Below are positions 52,049 through 60,962 of a stretch of DNA of 64,000 nucleotides, one piece after another. Source of the stretch: Lentzea albida (lineage in GTDB: Bacteria; Actinomycetota; Actinomycetes; Mycobacteriales; Pseudonocardiaceae); NCBI RefSeq assembly GCF_900111005.1, contig NZ_FOFV01000021.1, positions 1 to 64,000 of the forward strand, in the 5' to 3' direction. Each line of letters begins with the position of its first letter. Within the stretch, counting starts at the first letter, position 1. A model generated the notes under the pieces. The model saw nothing but the letters and a program-made list of their open reading frames with translations. It made no database searches and was not told where the DNA came from. The translations under genes were made by a program, and so were the position numbers.

Positions 52049-54654
52049 ACGAACCGGAACCCGGACTCGTGGACGACCTGCCGCTGGTCGTCTGGCGCGG
52101 CGACGCGGACAGCCGTGCCGTCACGTTCATGTCGGGCTCAGTCGAGCGCGTGCTCGGCCACCCGAGGCAGCGGTGGCTCGACCCCGGCTTCTGGACCGGC
52201 ATCACCCACCCCGACGACCGCGAGGAGAGCGAGCGGCTGCGCTGGACCTCGGACGCCGACTACGAGTCGGTCTACCGGGTCCGCACGGCCGGCGGCGCCC
52301 TCGTGTGGCTGACGGAGACGGCACGGGTGCACGGCGCGTTGCGCAGCGGCGTGCTGATCGACGTGACGGCCCGGCGCGCCGCGGAGGAACGGCAGCGGTT
52401 CCTCGACGTGCTCGACCGCGAGTCGCAGCGGCTCGACGACGCGGAGGAGCTGATGGCGCTGGCCACCCGGTTGCTCGGTGAGCACATGGGTGTCGACAGG
52501 TGCGCTTATGCCCGCACGGAGGCCGACGAGGACCACTTCGTCATGAGCGGCGACCACGCCACGGGCCTGCCGCCGCTGCCCGGCCGGTTCGCGATGCGGG
52601 AGTTCGGCAACGGCGCGCTGGCGGCCATGCGCGCGGGCGAGCCGTGGGTGGTGGACGACGCCCTGCACGACCCGCGGCTCGACGCCGAGGACCACGCGGC
52701 CTACCGGGTGACGGGCATCCGCGCGGTGATCTGCCTGCCCCTGTTCCGCGCCGGCCGGTTCGTCGCGGCCATGGCGGTGCACCAGGCGACCCCGCGGCAC
52801 TGGACCCCCGACGAGGTCGACCTGGTGTCGGTCGTGGTGAACCGCTGCTGGGAGTCGATGCAGCGGGTGCACGCCGACAGGGCGTTGCGCGACAGCGAGG
52901 AGCGCCTGCGCCTGCTCGTCGACCGCGCCACGGACGCGATCTGGCTGCTGGACCACGACCTGCGGTTCGTGGCCGCGAACCCGGCCACGGGCCACCTGCT
53001 CGGCTACCGCTCCGACGAGCTGATCGGCACCCCGATCGCCGACCTGCTGGTGGGCGGTCTGCCCGAGGACCTCTCGGTCTCCCAGGTCGTCGCGATGCGC
53101 CACGCCGACGGCACGGAGATCGCCCTGGAGCTCAGCGTCCAGTCGACGCCGACCGGCCTGCAGGCGATCGGCAGGGACGTCACCGAACGCCAGCGCGTCG
53201 AGGCCGAACGCGAGCTGCGGCTGCAGCGCGAGCACGAGATCGCGGCCGCGCTGCAGGAGAGCCTGCTGCCCCGCGAGCTCCCGGCCCTGCCCCGCCTCGC
53301 CACCGCCGCGCGCTACCTGCCGGCCGCCGAGCACTCCCAGATCGGCGGCGACTGGTACGAGGTGGTGCTGATCGGCAAGACCCGCGTCGCCCTCACGGTC
53401 GGCGACGTCGTCGGCAAGGGCCCCACCGCGGCCGCCGTGATGGGCCAGCTGCGCAGCGCGCTGACGAGCTACCTGCTCGACGGCCACTCCCCCGCGGAGT
53501 CGTTGCGGCGGCTCGACGCCTTCGCGGCGCGCGTGCACGGCGCGGCCGGCAGCACCTGCGCGTGCCTGGTGTTCGACTGGGACGACGGCGAGCTGTGCTG
53601 GGCGTCCGCCGGCCACCCGCCGCCCGTGGTCGTCGACGAGTCGGGCGCCCGCCTGCTGACGACCGCGACCGGGCCCGTGCTGGGCGCGGGAGGACGGGTG
53701 CCGCCCGGCCAGCACACGGCCGCCTTCCCACCCGGCGCCTCGGTCCTGCTCTACACCGATGGCCTCGTCGAACGCCGCGACGAGGTGCTCGACGACGGGC
53801 TGCGCAGGCTGACCGCCACGGCGGAGGGCACCTCCGACTTCGACCCGGCCTCCCTCACCCGGCGCGTCATCGACACGATGCTCGCGGACGGCCAGTCCGA
53901 CGACGTGGCGCTCGTCGTGGCACGGCACCTGCCTCCCCCGCTGCGGGTGCGGCTCCCCGCCACGGCCGACCAGCTGGCACCGCTGCGCCGGGCCGCGACG
54001 GGCTGGGCCAGGCTCGCCGGGCTGTCGGAGGACGCCTCCTACGACCTGGAGCTCGCGCTCGGCGAGGCCGCCTCGAACGTCGTGGACCACGCCTACCCGG
54101 ACGGGGCCGGCACGTTCGACGTGACGCTCGAGAGCACCGGCGTCGGCGTGCGGGTGACCGTGACCGACCAGGGCCGGTGGCGGCCGCCCCCGGAGGACAA
54201 GGGGCACCGCGGTCGCGGTCTGAGCATGATCCGCGCCGTCTCCGACGAGAACGACCTGCAGGCGGGCGAGGACGGCACCACCATCCGCTTCCACGTGCCC
54301 GCCTCGCCCGACACCCGCACCGAGCCCGCGTCGCCGCGACCGGCGGACGTCGCGAGTGGACTGTCCGAACGCGAGCACGCGCACCGGCAGGTGATCCTGC
54401 TGTCCGGCGACCTCGACGTCTCCACTGTGGACGACCTGCGCCCGCCACTGCTGGAACGGGTCCGCGCGCGGGACGACAAGCCCGTCGAGGTCGACCTCAC
54501 GGGTGTCGGCTACCTGAGCAGCTCCGGCATCGCGTTGCTGTTGCAGGCGATCGTGTGCGCCAGGGAACACGGCCGGGCGCTGTCCCTGGTGGCGACCGGC
54601 GCTCCGGCGCGGGCGCTCGACCTGTCGGGGCTCACGCACACGACCGGGCGCTGA
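52045..54654 (+). CDS. PAS-GAF-PAS-SpoIIE phosphatase-HATPase-STAS multidomain protein
   Basis: 869 residues. PAS at about 1-115 (VVWRGDADSRAVTFMSGSVERVLG), GAF at about 130-285, second PAS at about 295-395 (DAIWLLDHDLRFVAANPATGHLLGYRSDELIGT), PP2C/SpoIIE phosphatase at about 430-625 (SQIGGDWYEVVLIGKTRVALTVGDVVGKG, with metal-binding Asp pairs), anti-sigma-type HATPase at about 640-745 (LELALGEAASNVVDHAYPDG), and STAS at about 775-869 (ILLSGDLDVSTVDDLRPPLLERV). A complete partner-switching module on one chain, probably controlling a stress sigma factor. ATG 52045 has GGAGG upstream. No sigma gene is nearby. Confidence 0.92.
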   Translation: MNEPEPGLVDDLPLVVWRGDADSRAVTFMSGSVERVLGHPRQRWLDPGFWTGITHPDDREESERLRWTSDADYESVYRVRTAGGALVWLTETARVHGALRSGVLIDVTARRAAEERQRFLDVLDRESQRLDDAEELMALATRLLGEHMGVDRCAYARTEADEDHFVMSGDHATGLPPLPGRFAMREFGNGALAAMRAGEPWVVDDALHDPRLDAEDHAAYRVTGIRAVICLPLFRAGRFVAAMAVHQATPRHWTPDEVDLVSVVVNRCWESMQRVHADRALRDSEERLRLLVDRATDAIWLLDHDLRFVAANPATGHLLGYRSDELIGTPIADLLVGGLPEDLSVSQVVAMRHADGTEIALELSVQSTPTGLQAIGRDVTERQRVEAERELRLQREHEIAAALQESLLPRELPALPRLATAARYLPAAEHSQIGGDWYEVVLIGKTRVALTVGDVVGKGPTAAAVMGQLRSALTSYLLDGHSPAESLRRLDAFAARVHGAAGSTCACLVFDWDDGELCWASAGHPPPVVVDESGARLLTTATGPVLGAGGRVPPGQHTAAFPPGASVLLYTDGLVERRDEVLDDGLRRLTATAEGTSDFDPASLTRRVIDTMLADGQSDDVALVVARHLPPPLRVRLPATADQLAPLRRAATGWARLAGLSEDASYDLELALGEAASNVVDHAYPDGAGTFDVTLESTGVGVRVTVTDQGRWRPPPEDKGHRGRGLSMIRAVSDENDLQAGEDGTTIRFHVPASPDTRTEPASPRPADVASGLSEREHAHRQVILLSGDLDVSTVDDLRPPLLERVRARDDKPVEVDLTGVGYLSSSGIALLLQAIVCAREHGRALSLVATGAPARALDLSGLTHTTGR

Positions 54655-54660
54655 CCCGGA

Positions 54661-55878
54661 TCAGCGGTTCAGGTACGCGCCCAGCCCGCCGAGCTCCTCG
54701 CCCGCGATGAAGACCGACCGCACGTGGATGAGGGCCTCCTCGACGTGGACGGCGCAGCCCCAGGCCGAGTCGCCCCACGAGTCGGCGACCTTGATCTCGG
54801 CCGGCTCGGCGCACCCGGCCCTGCCGCCCAGCTGGCACAGTTCGGGATGCGGAGACCGCGCCTGCTCGGCCGCCGCGGTGCGCATCTGCGCGGCGAGCTC
54901 CGCGGCGGCGTCGGCACGGCGCTCGGCTTCGGCGCGCAGTTCCCGTTCCGCCTCCACGGCCAGGGCGAGCGCCTCCCGTGCGGCTTCCGCCCGCGCGTCG
55001 GCGGCCTGGCGCGCGACCTCGAGGTGGTGGCGCTCGATGGCCAGCGCCGCGGTGCCCGCGAAGAGCCGGATCAGCGCGAGGTCGGTGTCCTGCGGGACGC
55101 GGGCGGTTCGGTGGTACATGGCGAACGTGCCCAGCAGGCCGCCGTCGCGCGCGAGGATCGGCGTGGACCAGCAGGCGCCGAGACCGGCCCGCTGCGCCAG
55201 GTCGCGGAAGTCGTCCCAGAACGGGTCGGTGCCGATGTCGGTGACGATCACCGGTTCCCGGCGGTGGGCCGCCGTTCCGCAGGAGCCGACCCCTTCGCCG
55301 GTGGCGATCCCGTCGATGGCCTCGTTGTAGAAGGCGGGCAGGCTCGGCGCGGCGCCGTGCCGCAGGTGACGCCCGTCGGGGTCGGCGAGCAGCACCGACA
55401 CCAGCAGTTCCTCCGGTGCCAGTTCCTCGATGCACCGGGCCATCCCGTCGAGGACCTCTGACAGCGGTGCCTGCCGGGCGATCTGCTCCAGCAGCGCGCG
55501 GTGCTCGGCCGTCAGCCGCTGGGCGTGCTTGACCTGGGTGGTCTCCACGCCGATCACCTGCACGCCGAGCAGGTCCCTGGCGGCCGTGCGGCGCGGCTCG
55601 CAGGTGAGGTCGAAGAACGCCTCGCGCTCGTGCGGGCCCGAGCCCCGCACGACCCGCACGTCCCGGCGGGTGCGGGTCTCACCGCTGCGGTAGGTCTCGT
55701 CGAGCAGGGCCGTGAAACCGTGCTCGCGCTCCTCACCGAAGGCGGCCAGGAAGGCCGGACTGGCCGCCTCCACCGCGTGCTCCGGTCCGGTGAAAGTCGC
55801 GAAAACAGCCGAGGACTGGCCGAACAGGGTCCTCAGGTCATCGTCAGGAGTCTGCTCCTGCACGCCGAACGCGCTCAT
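54661..55878 (-). CDS. PAS-GAF sensory protein with cysteine-containing C-terminus
   Basis: 405 residues. PAS-like N-terminal region (LFGQSSAVFATFTGPEHAVEAASPAFLAAFGEERE), GAF domain at about 140-290 (GVGSCGTAAHRREPVIVTDIGTDPFWDDFRDLAQRAGLGACWSTPILARDGGLLGTFAMYH), a long Ala/Glu coiled coil, and a short C-terminal domain with three Cys (ELCQLGGRAGCAEPAEIKVADSWGDSAWGC) and Glu-rich end. No kinase, ANTAR or cyclase output domain is present, so the tail may itself be the output. ATG 55878 has AGAAGG upstream. Convergent with the SpoIIE-type gene. Confidence 0.75.
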   Translation of the reverse strand: MSAFGVQEQTPDDDLRTLFGQSSAVFATFTGPEHAVEAASPAFLAAFGEEREHGFTALLDETYRSGETRTRRDVRVVRGSGPHEREAFFDLTCEPRRTAARDLLGVQVIGVETTQVKHAQRLTAEHRALLEQIARQAPLSEVLDGMARCIEELAPEELLVSVLLADPDGRHLRHGAAPSLPAFYNEAIDGIATGEGVGSCGTAAHRREPVIVTDIGTDPFWDDFRDLAQRAGLGACWSTPILARDGGLLGTFAMYHRTARVPQDTDLALIRLFAGTAALAIERHHLEVARQAADARAEAAREALALAVEAERELRAEAERRADAAAELAAQMRTAAAEQARSPHPELCQLGGRAGCAEPAEIKVADSWGDSAWGCAVHVEEALIHVRSVFIAGEELGGLGAYLNR

Positions 55879-55986
55879 GGCCACCTTCTTGCCATGCGTC
55901 GCAGGCGCGCTGTTTGGCCTCGGACGCTGTTCCTGTGCTCGCTCCCCGGCGAGTACAAGACATGGTACGCAACGGGAACGCGGGTC

Positions 55987-57129
55987 TCAGCAGGCAGTGG
56001 TCTCCTGTGGATCGGCGCGGTCCGCGTTGTCGACGTCGAGCAGGCCCAGCAACGACTCCACCCGGCCGCCCCGGAACGCCCGGCGCTGCCGTTCGGCGCC
56101 ACCGCCCTCGCCGTCGAGCAGCCGCAGACCTCGTTGCACCGCAGGCAGATCACCGTTCGCCTCGAACACCGGGGTCAGCCGCCGCACCAGGTCGTCCAGC
56201 TGCTCGCGCACCGGCCGGGGCTCGCCCTTGAGCACGTCGAGGACGGTGCCGCGCGGTCCCTCGTTGGCCGCGCTCCAGCAGGCCTGCCGCAACGTCTCCT
56301 GGGGAACCGGCTCGGCGTGCACACCGCGCTCGACGTCCACGACCGCCTGCGCCACGAGTGCCCGGACGAGCGCCGCCAGCAGGGCCGCCTCGTCCACGGT
56401 CGCCGCGACGTCCGAGACCCGCACCTCCACGGTCGGCAGCTCGGTGGCCGGTCGCACGTCCCAGTAGACCATCGCCCTGTCCAGCGCCGTGCCGGCCGTG
56501 ATCATGGTGTCGCAGAGTTCCTCGTAGTGCTCCCACGAGTCGAAGACCGGCGGTGGCCCGGAAACCGGCCAGCGCGACCACACGGTCGAACGCCAGCTCG
56601 CGAAGCCGGTGTCCTCACCACCGGCGAACGGCGAGTTGGCGGTCACGGCGGCCAGCACGGGCAGCCACGGCCGCACGTGGTTGCACACCTGCACCGCGGT
56701 CTCGCGGTCGGGCACCTCGACGTGGACGTGGCACCCGCAGATCAGCTGTTGTTCCGCCAGGGCACCGAATTCGCGGGCGATCCGCCGGTACCGCAGGCTG
56801 TCGGTGACCTCTCCGGTCGCCTCGCCCAGCGGAGGCGCCCCGACGGCGATGGCCCGGCACCCCGCGGCGCGCGCGGCCCTCGCCACCTTGCGGCGCAGCT
56901 CCAGCAGTTCACCACGAGCCTGGTCGACGTCGCGGCAGATCGTCGTGTTGATCTCCACCTGCGCCCCGGTCAGCTCGTGCTCCAGTTCGAGCCCGAGCTG
57001 TTCCCGCGCGATGGCAACGACTTCGTCCGCCAGGTTCACCGGAGCGCCGGTCTGCGGATCCACGAGGAGGAACTCCTCCTCCACACCGACCGTCGGACTC
57101 CACCGGTCCTTCGATGGCGTTGTTGCCAC
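55987..57129 (-). CDS. ybdK: YbdK-type carboxylate-amine ligase (glutamate-cysteine ligase 2 family)
   Basis: 380 residues. GVEEEFLLVDPQTG at the N-terminus, LTGAQVEINTTICRDVDQARGEL, and CGCHVHVEVPDRETAVQVCNHVRPWLPVLAAVTANSPF are typical of this family, which shows weak glutamate-cysteine ligase activity. The role in an organism that probably makes mycothiol is unclear; ATP-dependent amide bond formation on a small molecule is likely. GTG 57129 is the start. Divergent from the rox gene. Confidence 0.88.
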   Translation of the reverse strand: MATTPSKDRWSPTVGVEEEFLLVDPQTGAPVNLADEVVAIAREQLGLELEHELTGAQVEINTTICRDVDQARGELLELRRKVARAARAAGCRAIAVGAPPLGEATGEVTDSLRYRRIAREFGALAEQQLICGCHVHVEVPDRETAVQVCNHVRPWLPVLAAVTANSPFAGGEDTGFASWRSTVWSRWPVSGPPPVFDSWEHYEELCDTMITAGTALDRAMVYWDVRPATELPTVEVRVSDVAATVDEAALLAALVRALVAQAVVDVERGVHAEPVPQETLRQACWSAANEGPRGTVLDVLKGEPRPVREQLDDLVRRLTPVFEANGDLPAVQRGLRLLDGEGGGAERQRRAFRGGRVESLLGLLDVDNADRADPQETTAC

Positions 57130-57211
57130 GTCTCACCGTCCTGCAGCTAGGGGAACCGCCGAATACCCGTTCGGGCGAAACGGAAACACCGTCCGCCACC
57201 CGACGTATATC

Positions 57212-57220
57212 GCTTGCGGC
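57212..57220. promoter_or_regulatory. Possible degenerate rifampicin-associated element
   Basis: GCTTGCGGC at 57212-57220, next to TATATC at 57206-57211, matches the core of the 19-bp element I recall upstream of rifampicin-inactivation genes, but the flanks differ. Weak support. Confidence 0.25.
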
Positions 57221-57281
57221 CCTTCGGAGGACCTCCCCACACTGGGCGGCCGACATCGGGGACCGAGGACGAGGTGGTTCG

Positions 57282-58757
57282 TTGTTCGACGTGGTGATCG
57301 CCGGGTGCGGGCCGACCGGCGCGGTGCTGGCGGCCGAGCTCAGGCTGCACGGCGTGCGGGTGCTCGTGCTGGAGGCGGAGACCGGACCCGTGCCGTCGTT
57401 CGCCAGGGTGGTGAGCCTGCACGTCCGCAGTCTCGAGATCCTGGCGATGCGCGGACTGCTCGACCGCTTCCTCGAACGCGGCAGGCGGCGTCCGGTCGGC
57501 GGTGTGTTCGCCGCCATCCCGAAACCGGCACCGCCGGGTCTCGAGTCCGCCGTCCTGCTGGGCATCCCGCAGCCGGTCGCCAACGGCCTGTTCGAGGACC
57601 ACGCGGCCGAACTGGGCGCGCAGGTCCGCCGCGGCGCCGCCGTGACCGGTCTGGAACAGGACGACGAGGGCGTCACCGTCGTGATCTCCACCGGGGAACG
57701 GCTGCGGTCGCGGTACGTCGTCGGCTGCGACGGCGCGCGCAGCACCGTGCGCAAACTGCTCGGCGTCGGCTTCCCCGGCGAGCCTTCGCGCAACGACACG
57801 TTGATGGGCGAGATGGAGGCCACCGCGCCACCGGAGGAGATCGCCGCCGCGGTGGCCGAAGTCCAGCGGACGGTCCGGGTGTTCACCTTCGGGCCGTTCG
57901 GCGAGGGCGTCTACCGCGTCATCGTCCCCGCGACAGGAGTCAGGGAGCACCGCGCGGCACCGCCGCCCACTCTCGCCGACTTCTCGGGGGCGTTGCGCGC
58001 CGTCGCCGGAACCGACTTCGGCGTGCACTCGCCGCGCTGGCTCTCCCGCTTCGGCGACGCCACCCGGCTCGCCGAGCGCTACCGGGCCGGACGGGTGCTG
58101 CTGGCCGGTGACGCGGCGCACATCCACCCGCCCGCCGGCGGCCAGGGCCTGAACCTCGGCCTGCAGGACGCGGTCAACCTCGGCTAGAAGCTCGCGGCGG
58201 AGATCCGCGGCTGGGCGCCGGGAACGCTGCTCGACACCTACGAGGCCGAACGCCGTCCCGTCGCCGAGGACGTGCTGGACAACACCCGCGCCCAGGTGCT
58301 GCTCGCCTCCCCCGAGGCGGGCCCGCGCGCCGTCCGCCGGCTGCTCACCGAGTTGATGGACTTCGACGGGGTGAACCGGCACCTGATCGAGAAGATCACC
58401 GCGATCGGCGTCCGCTACGACTTCGGCGAGGGCCCGGACCTGCTCGGCCGCCGGCTGCCCGACGCCGCCCTCGGGCAGGGCCGCCTGTACGACCGGCTCC
58501 ACCGCGGCCGCGGCCTGGTGCTCGACCGCACCGGGTCGCTGTCCGCCGGGGAGTGGTCGGACCGGGTCGACCTCGTCGCCGACCCGGCCGCGGAGGTGGA
58601 CGCCCCCGCGCTCCTGCTGCGCCCCGACGGCCACGTCGCCTGGATCGGCGAGGACCAGCGGGACCTGGACGACCACCTGACTCGCTGGTTCGGCGCGCGG
58701 ACGTGGGCGGCCGGCTCGCGCGAGGAACGTGGTGGGCTGGCACACGCGGATCGGTGA
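57282..58757 (+). pseudogene. rox: Rifampicin monooxygenase-like FAD hydroxylase, broken by an in-frame TAG
   Basis: The reading frame runs 491 codons from TTG 57282 (GAGGTGG upstream) to 58757, with one internal stop TAG at 58185-58187. FAD-binding GCGPTGAVLAAELRLHGVRVLVLE, GCDGARSTVRKLLG, HSPRWLSRFGDATRLAERYR and VLLAGDAAHIHPPAGGQGLNLGLQDAVNLG match rifampicin monooxygenases closely from memory. In relatives the next residue is Trp (N-L-G-W-K-L-A), here TAG: a TGG-to-TAG change. The remainder (KLAAEIRGWAPGTLLDTYEAERRPVAED...) is intact, so the disruption looks recent. Without readthrough the product lacks the C-terminal third. Confidence 0.85.
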
Positions 58758-59024
58758 GGTCGGTGTTTCCGAGGTGCACATCGACACTCGCGTCCGGCGG
58801 TCGCGACCCGGACGGTTCCACTCCGGCTCACCGGCTCACGCCGGGCGGTGTGAGTTCTGCCTCGCCTGGGTACTGAGAGATCGCCGAACACGCGCGTGTG
58901 TTCGCACGGAGGACCTCCCTCGGGTGGTCCGGCCGGCGTCGGCACCGGGTTGTTGAGACATCGCAGCGGCCCGGCGCCGGCGTCGGTTCCTGCGCGGGAT
59001 CCGACCGCGCTTTGCGGGTGGCCG

Positions 59025-59094
59025 TACGATCTGCTGCACGTGCGTCGAGCAGCCGGCGCCGTGGACTCCACAGCTGACGAAGGGGCACCGCGGC
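59025..59094 (+). promoter_or_regulatory. Duplicated promoter/leader, copy 2
   Basis: TACGAT (59025-59030) is followed 17 bases on by the same 23-bp block as at 51948-51970 (here 59042-59064), then GAAGGGGCACCGCGG and the ATG of the GAF-ANTAR gene. Sequence and spacing conservation indicate common ancestry with the leader of the SpoIIE-type gene. The rest of the 337-bp gap 58758-59094 holds no gene I can support. Confidence 0.65.
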
Positions 59095-59880
59095 ATGGCC
59101 GACTACGTGCAGGCAGGATCCGTGAGACCGGTCGACGAGGACCGCCCGGACGCGGTGGCACGCCTGGACGAGACCACCGAGGCGTTGACGGAGCTGCACG
59201 AGGCGTTCACCGGCGAGGAGTCGATCGAGGACGCGCTGCAGCGGGTCGCGCACACCGCGTCGAGGGCCGTGCCCGACGCCGACGTGGTGACCGTGTCCGT
59301 GGTCACGGACGAAAAGACATACACGGTGGCGGCGACGGACGAGACGCTCGTCGTCCTCGACCAGACGCAATACGACGCCGGCCGCGGGCCGTGCCTCGAG
59401 TCGGCGCACGAACTCACCCCGGTGCGCGCGGTGATCGGTGAGCACCGCGAGCAGTGGCCTGAGTTCGAAGCCGCGGCGGAGGCCGCCGGTGTCCGCGCCC
59501 ACCTGTCGGTACCGGTCGTGCTGCCCGCGTCGAACAACGCCGAGGCGCGGCACATCGGCACGCTCAACATCTACAGCTACAGCGCCAAGGCCTTCGACCC
59601 GTTCGACGAAGGCCTCATGCGGCTCTTCACCACGGCGGCGTCCGCCACGATCACCAACGCGCAGCGGTGGAAGCGTTCGCAGCGCCAGGTCGAGAACCTC
59701 GAGCGGGCGCTCGAGTCGCGTGCCGTCATCGAGCAGGCCAAGGGAGTCCTGATGGCGGTGCACACGTGCAGCGCGGACGACGCGTTCGACATGCTCGTGG
59801 AGCAGTCGCAGCGCGCGAACACGAAGCTCCGCGACGTCGCCGCGAAGCTGCTCGCCTCGGCGACGCGTTCCTCGGGGTGA
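59095..59880 (+). CDS. GAF and ANTAR domain-containing RNA-binding regulator
   Basis: 261 residues. GAF domain at about 45-185 (DADVVTVSVVTDEKTYTVAATDETLVVLDQTQYDAGRGPCLES) and a C-terminal ANTAR (LERALESRAVIEQAKGVLMAVHTCSADDAFDMLVEQSQRANTKLRDVAAKLL). ANTAR proteins bind paired hexaloop RNA hairpins and prevent premature termination. The ligand sensed is unknown. It shares its leader with the SpoIIE-type gene at 52045, so the two are probably co-regulated. Confidence 0.93.
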   Translation: MADYVQAGSVRPVDEDRPDAVARLDETTEALTELHEAFTGEESIEDALQRVAHTASRAVPDADVVTVSVVTDEKTYTVAATDETLVVLDQTQYDAGRGPCLESAHELTPVRAVIGEHREQWPEFEAAAEAAGVRAHLSVPVVLPASNNAEARHIGTLNIYSYSAKAFDPFDEGLMRLFTTAASATITNAQRWKRSQRQVENLERALESRAVIEQAKGVLMAVHTCSADDAFDMLVEQSQRANTKLRDVAAKLLASATRSSG

Positions 59881-59907
59881 GGCGGCGCGGGCGGTGACCC
59901 GCGCCGG

Positions 59908-60897
59908 TCACGACCGTCCCACGCGAGCCAGCCTCAGCCCCGCCCAGATCAGCACGGCGAGCACTCCCACCAGCAGGTACTCGATCAACGGGATCCGCAC
60001 CACCTCGTCGATCCTGCCGAGCCCGCGCCAGGAGTAGACCGCGAGCGCGGCCACCACGAACGTGCCGCCGATCCACCACCGCGTGGTGGTGCTCAGACCG
60101 ACGCCGTGCATCTGGGTGAGCACGAAGATCGCGACGAACCCGAAGAAGAACATCGGCCACATGCCGTTCGGCCCGGAGTTCATCACGGCGACGAGCGTGC
60201 CGTGCACCGCCACGAGCAGTTCGAGGGTCAGCGTCCACCAGCGGTTCGTGTGGGATGTCGTGAACATCAGACTGCTCTGCACGAGCAGCAGGAACATGTA
60301 GAAGAACCCGATGAGGTGGCCACTCGAGGACTCCATCGGGTGGTACCAGAACGTGTAGATCGCGGCCCAGCTGAACAGGTAGCCGTGGTAGCGGCGCGCG
60401 AAGTCGACGACCTGCGCGGAGATCGGCGCGGACCAGGTCAGGACCAGGCCGCGGCGGCGGTTCTCCATCAGCAGGACGACGACCAGCAGCAGGACCACCG
60501 AGCCCTGCGAGCTGAAGATCGACACGTCCTGGGCCAGGCCGTCGTAGAAGAGCTGGGTCTGCAGGGCGTGCAGCGCGATGAACCCGCCGTTCGCGGCGAG
60601 CGCCACGACGTTGAGGCGGTGCAGGCCGGTGGTGTAGCGCCGGATCCGCGTCTGGGCGTAGTAGATCAGGCCCCACGACACGAGCTGGTGCGCGGCGTAG
60701 CCCACCCAGGCGGACGCCCTGGTCCAGAAGGTGGGGTCCGGCAGCTTCCAGTAGTACCAGGAGGCCCCCTGATCGGGCAGCAGCACTACGCCGTGCAGCC
60801 GCTGACCCAGCAGCCAGACCAGGCCGGTGAGCAGCGCGCTCGCGACCACACCCCAGACGACCACGCCGTGACGGGACCGCCTCAGTTCGTTCAGCAT
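59908..60897 (-). CDS. Polytopic membrane protein of unknown function
   Basis: 329 residues with about eight or nine predicted membrane helices and no recognised family motif (WLLGQRLHGVVLLPDQGASWYYWKLPDP between helices 1 and 2; YHGYLFSWAAIYTFWYHPMESSSGHLIGFFYMFLLLVQSS; many aromatic residues). A -10-like CATAAT (60910-60905) lies seven bases before ATG 60897, which would make the transcript leaderless; the ATG at 60906 overlaps that box. It faces a molybdopterin dehydrogenase operon across a perfect palindrome, so it may be co-regulated with it, perhaps as an electron acceptor or exporter. That is inference. Confidence 0.7.
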   Translation of the reverse strand: MLNELRRSRHGVVVWGVVASALLTGLVWLLGQRLHGVVLLPDQGASWYYWKLPDPTFWTRASAWVGYAAHQLVSWGLIYYAQTRIRRYTTGLHRLNVVALAANGGFIALHALQTQLFYDGLAQDVSIFSSQGSVVLLLVVVLLMENRRRGLVLTWSAPISAQVVDFARRYHGYLFSWAAIYTFWYHPMESSSGHLIGFFYMFLLLVQSSLMFTTSHTNRWWTLTLELLVAVHGTLVAVMNSGPNGMWPMFFFGFVAIFVLTQMHGVGLSTTTRWWIGGTFVVAALAVYSWRGLGRIDEVVRIPLIEYLLVGVLAVLIWAGLRLARVGRS

Positions 60898-60928
60898 GCT
60901 GAGCATTATGCACGGTTCGTCGTGATAC

Positions 60929-60944
60929 GTTCAGCGCACTGAAC
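60929..60944. promoter_or_regulatory. Operator between membrane protein and molybdo-dehydrogenase genes
   Basis: GTTCAGCGCACTGAAC, a GTTCAG-N4-CTGAAC inverted repeat with perfect 6-bp arms, in the 65-bp divergent gap. A second perfect palindrome TCAGCATGCTGA lies at 60891-60902, over the membrane-protein start. A regulator, possibly the MarR protein at the window end, could bind here. Confidence 0.65.
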
Positions 60945-60962
60945 AAATCAGGAGGCATTGCG

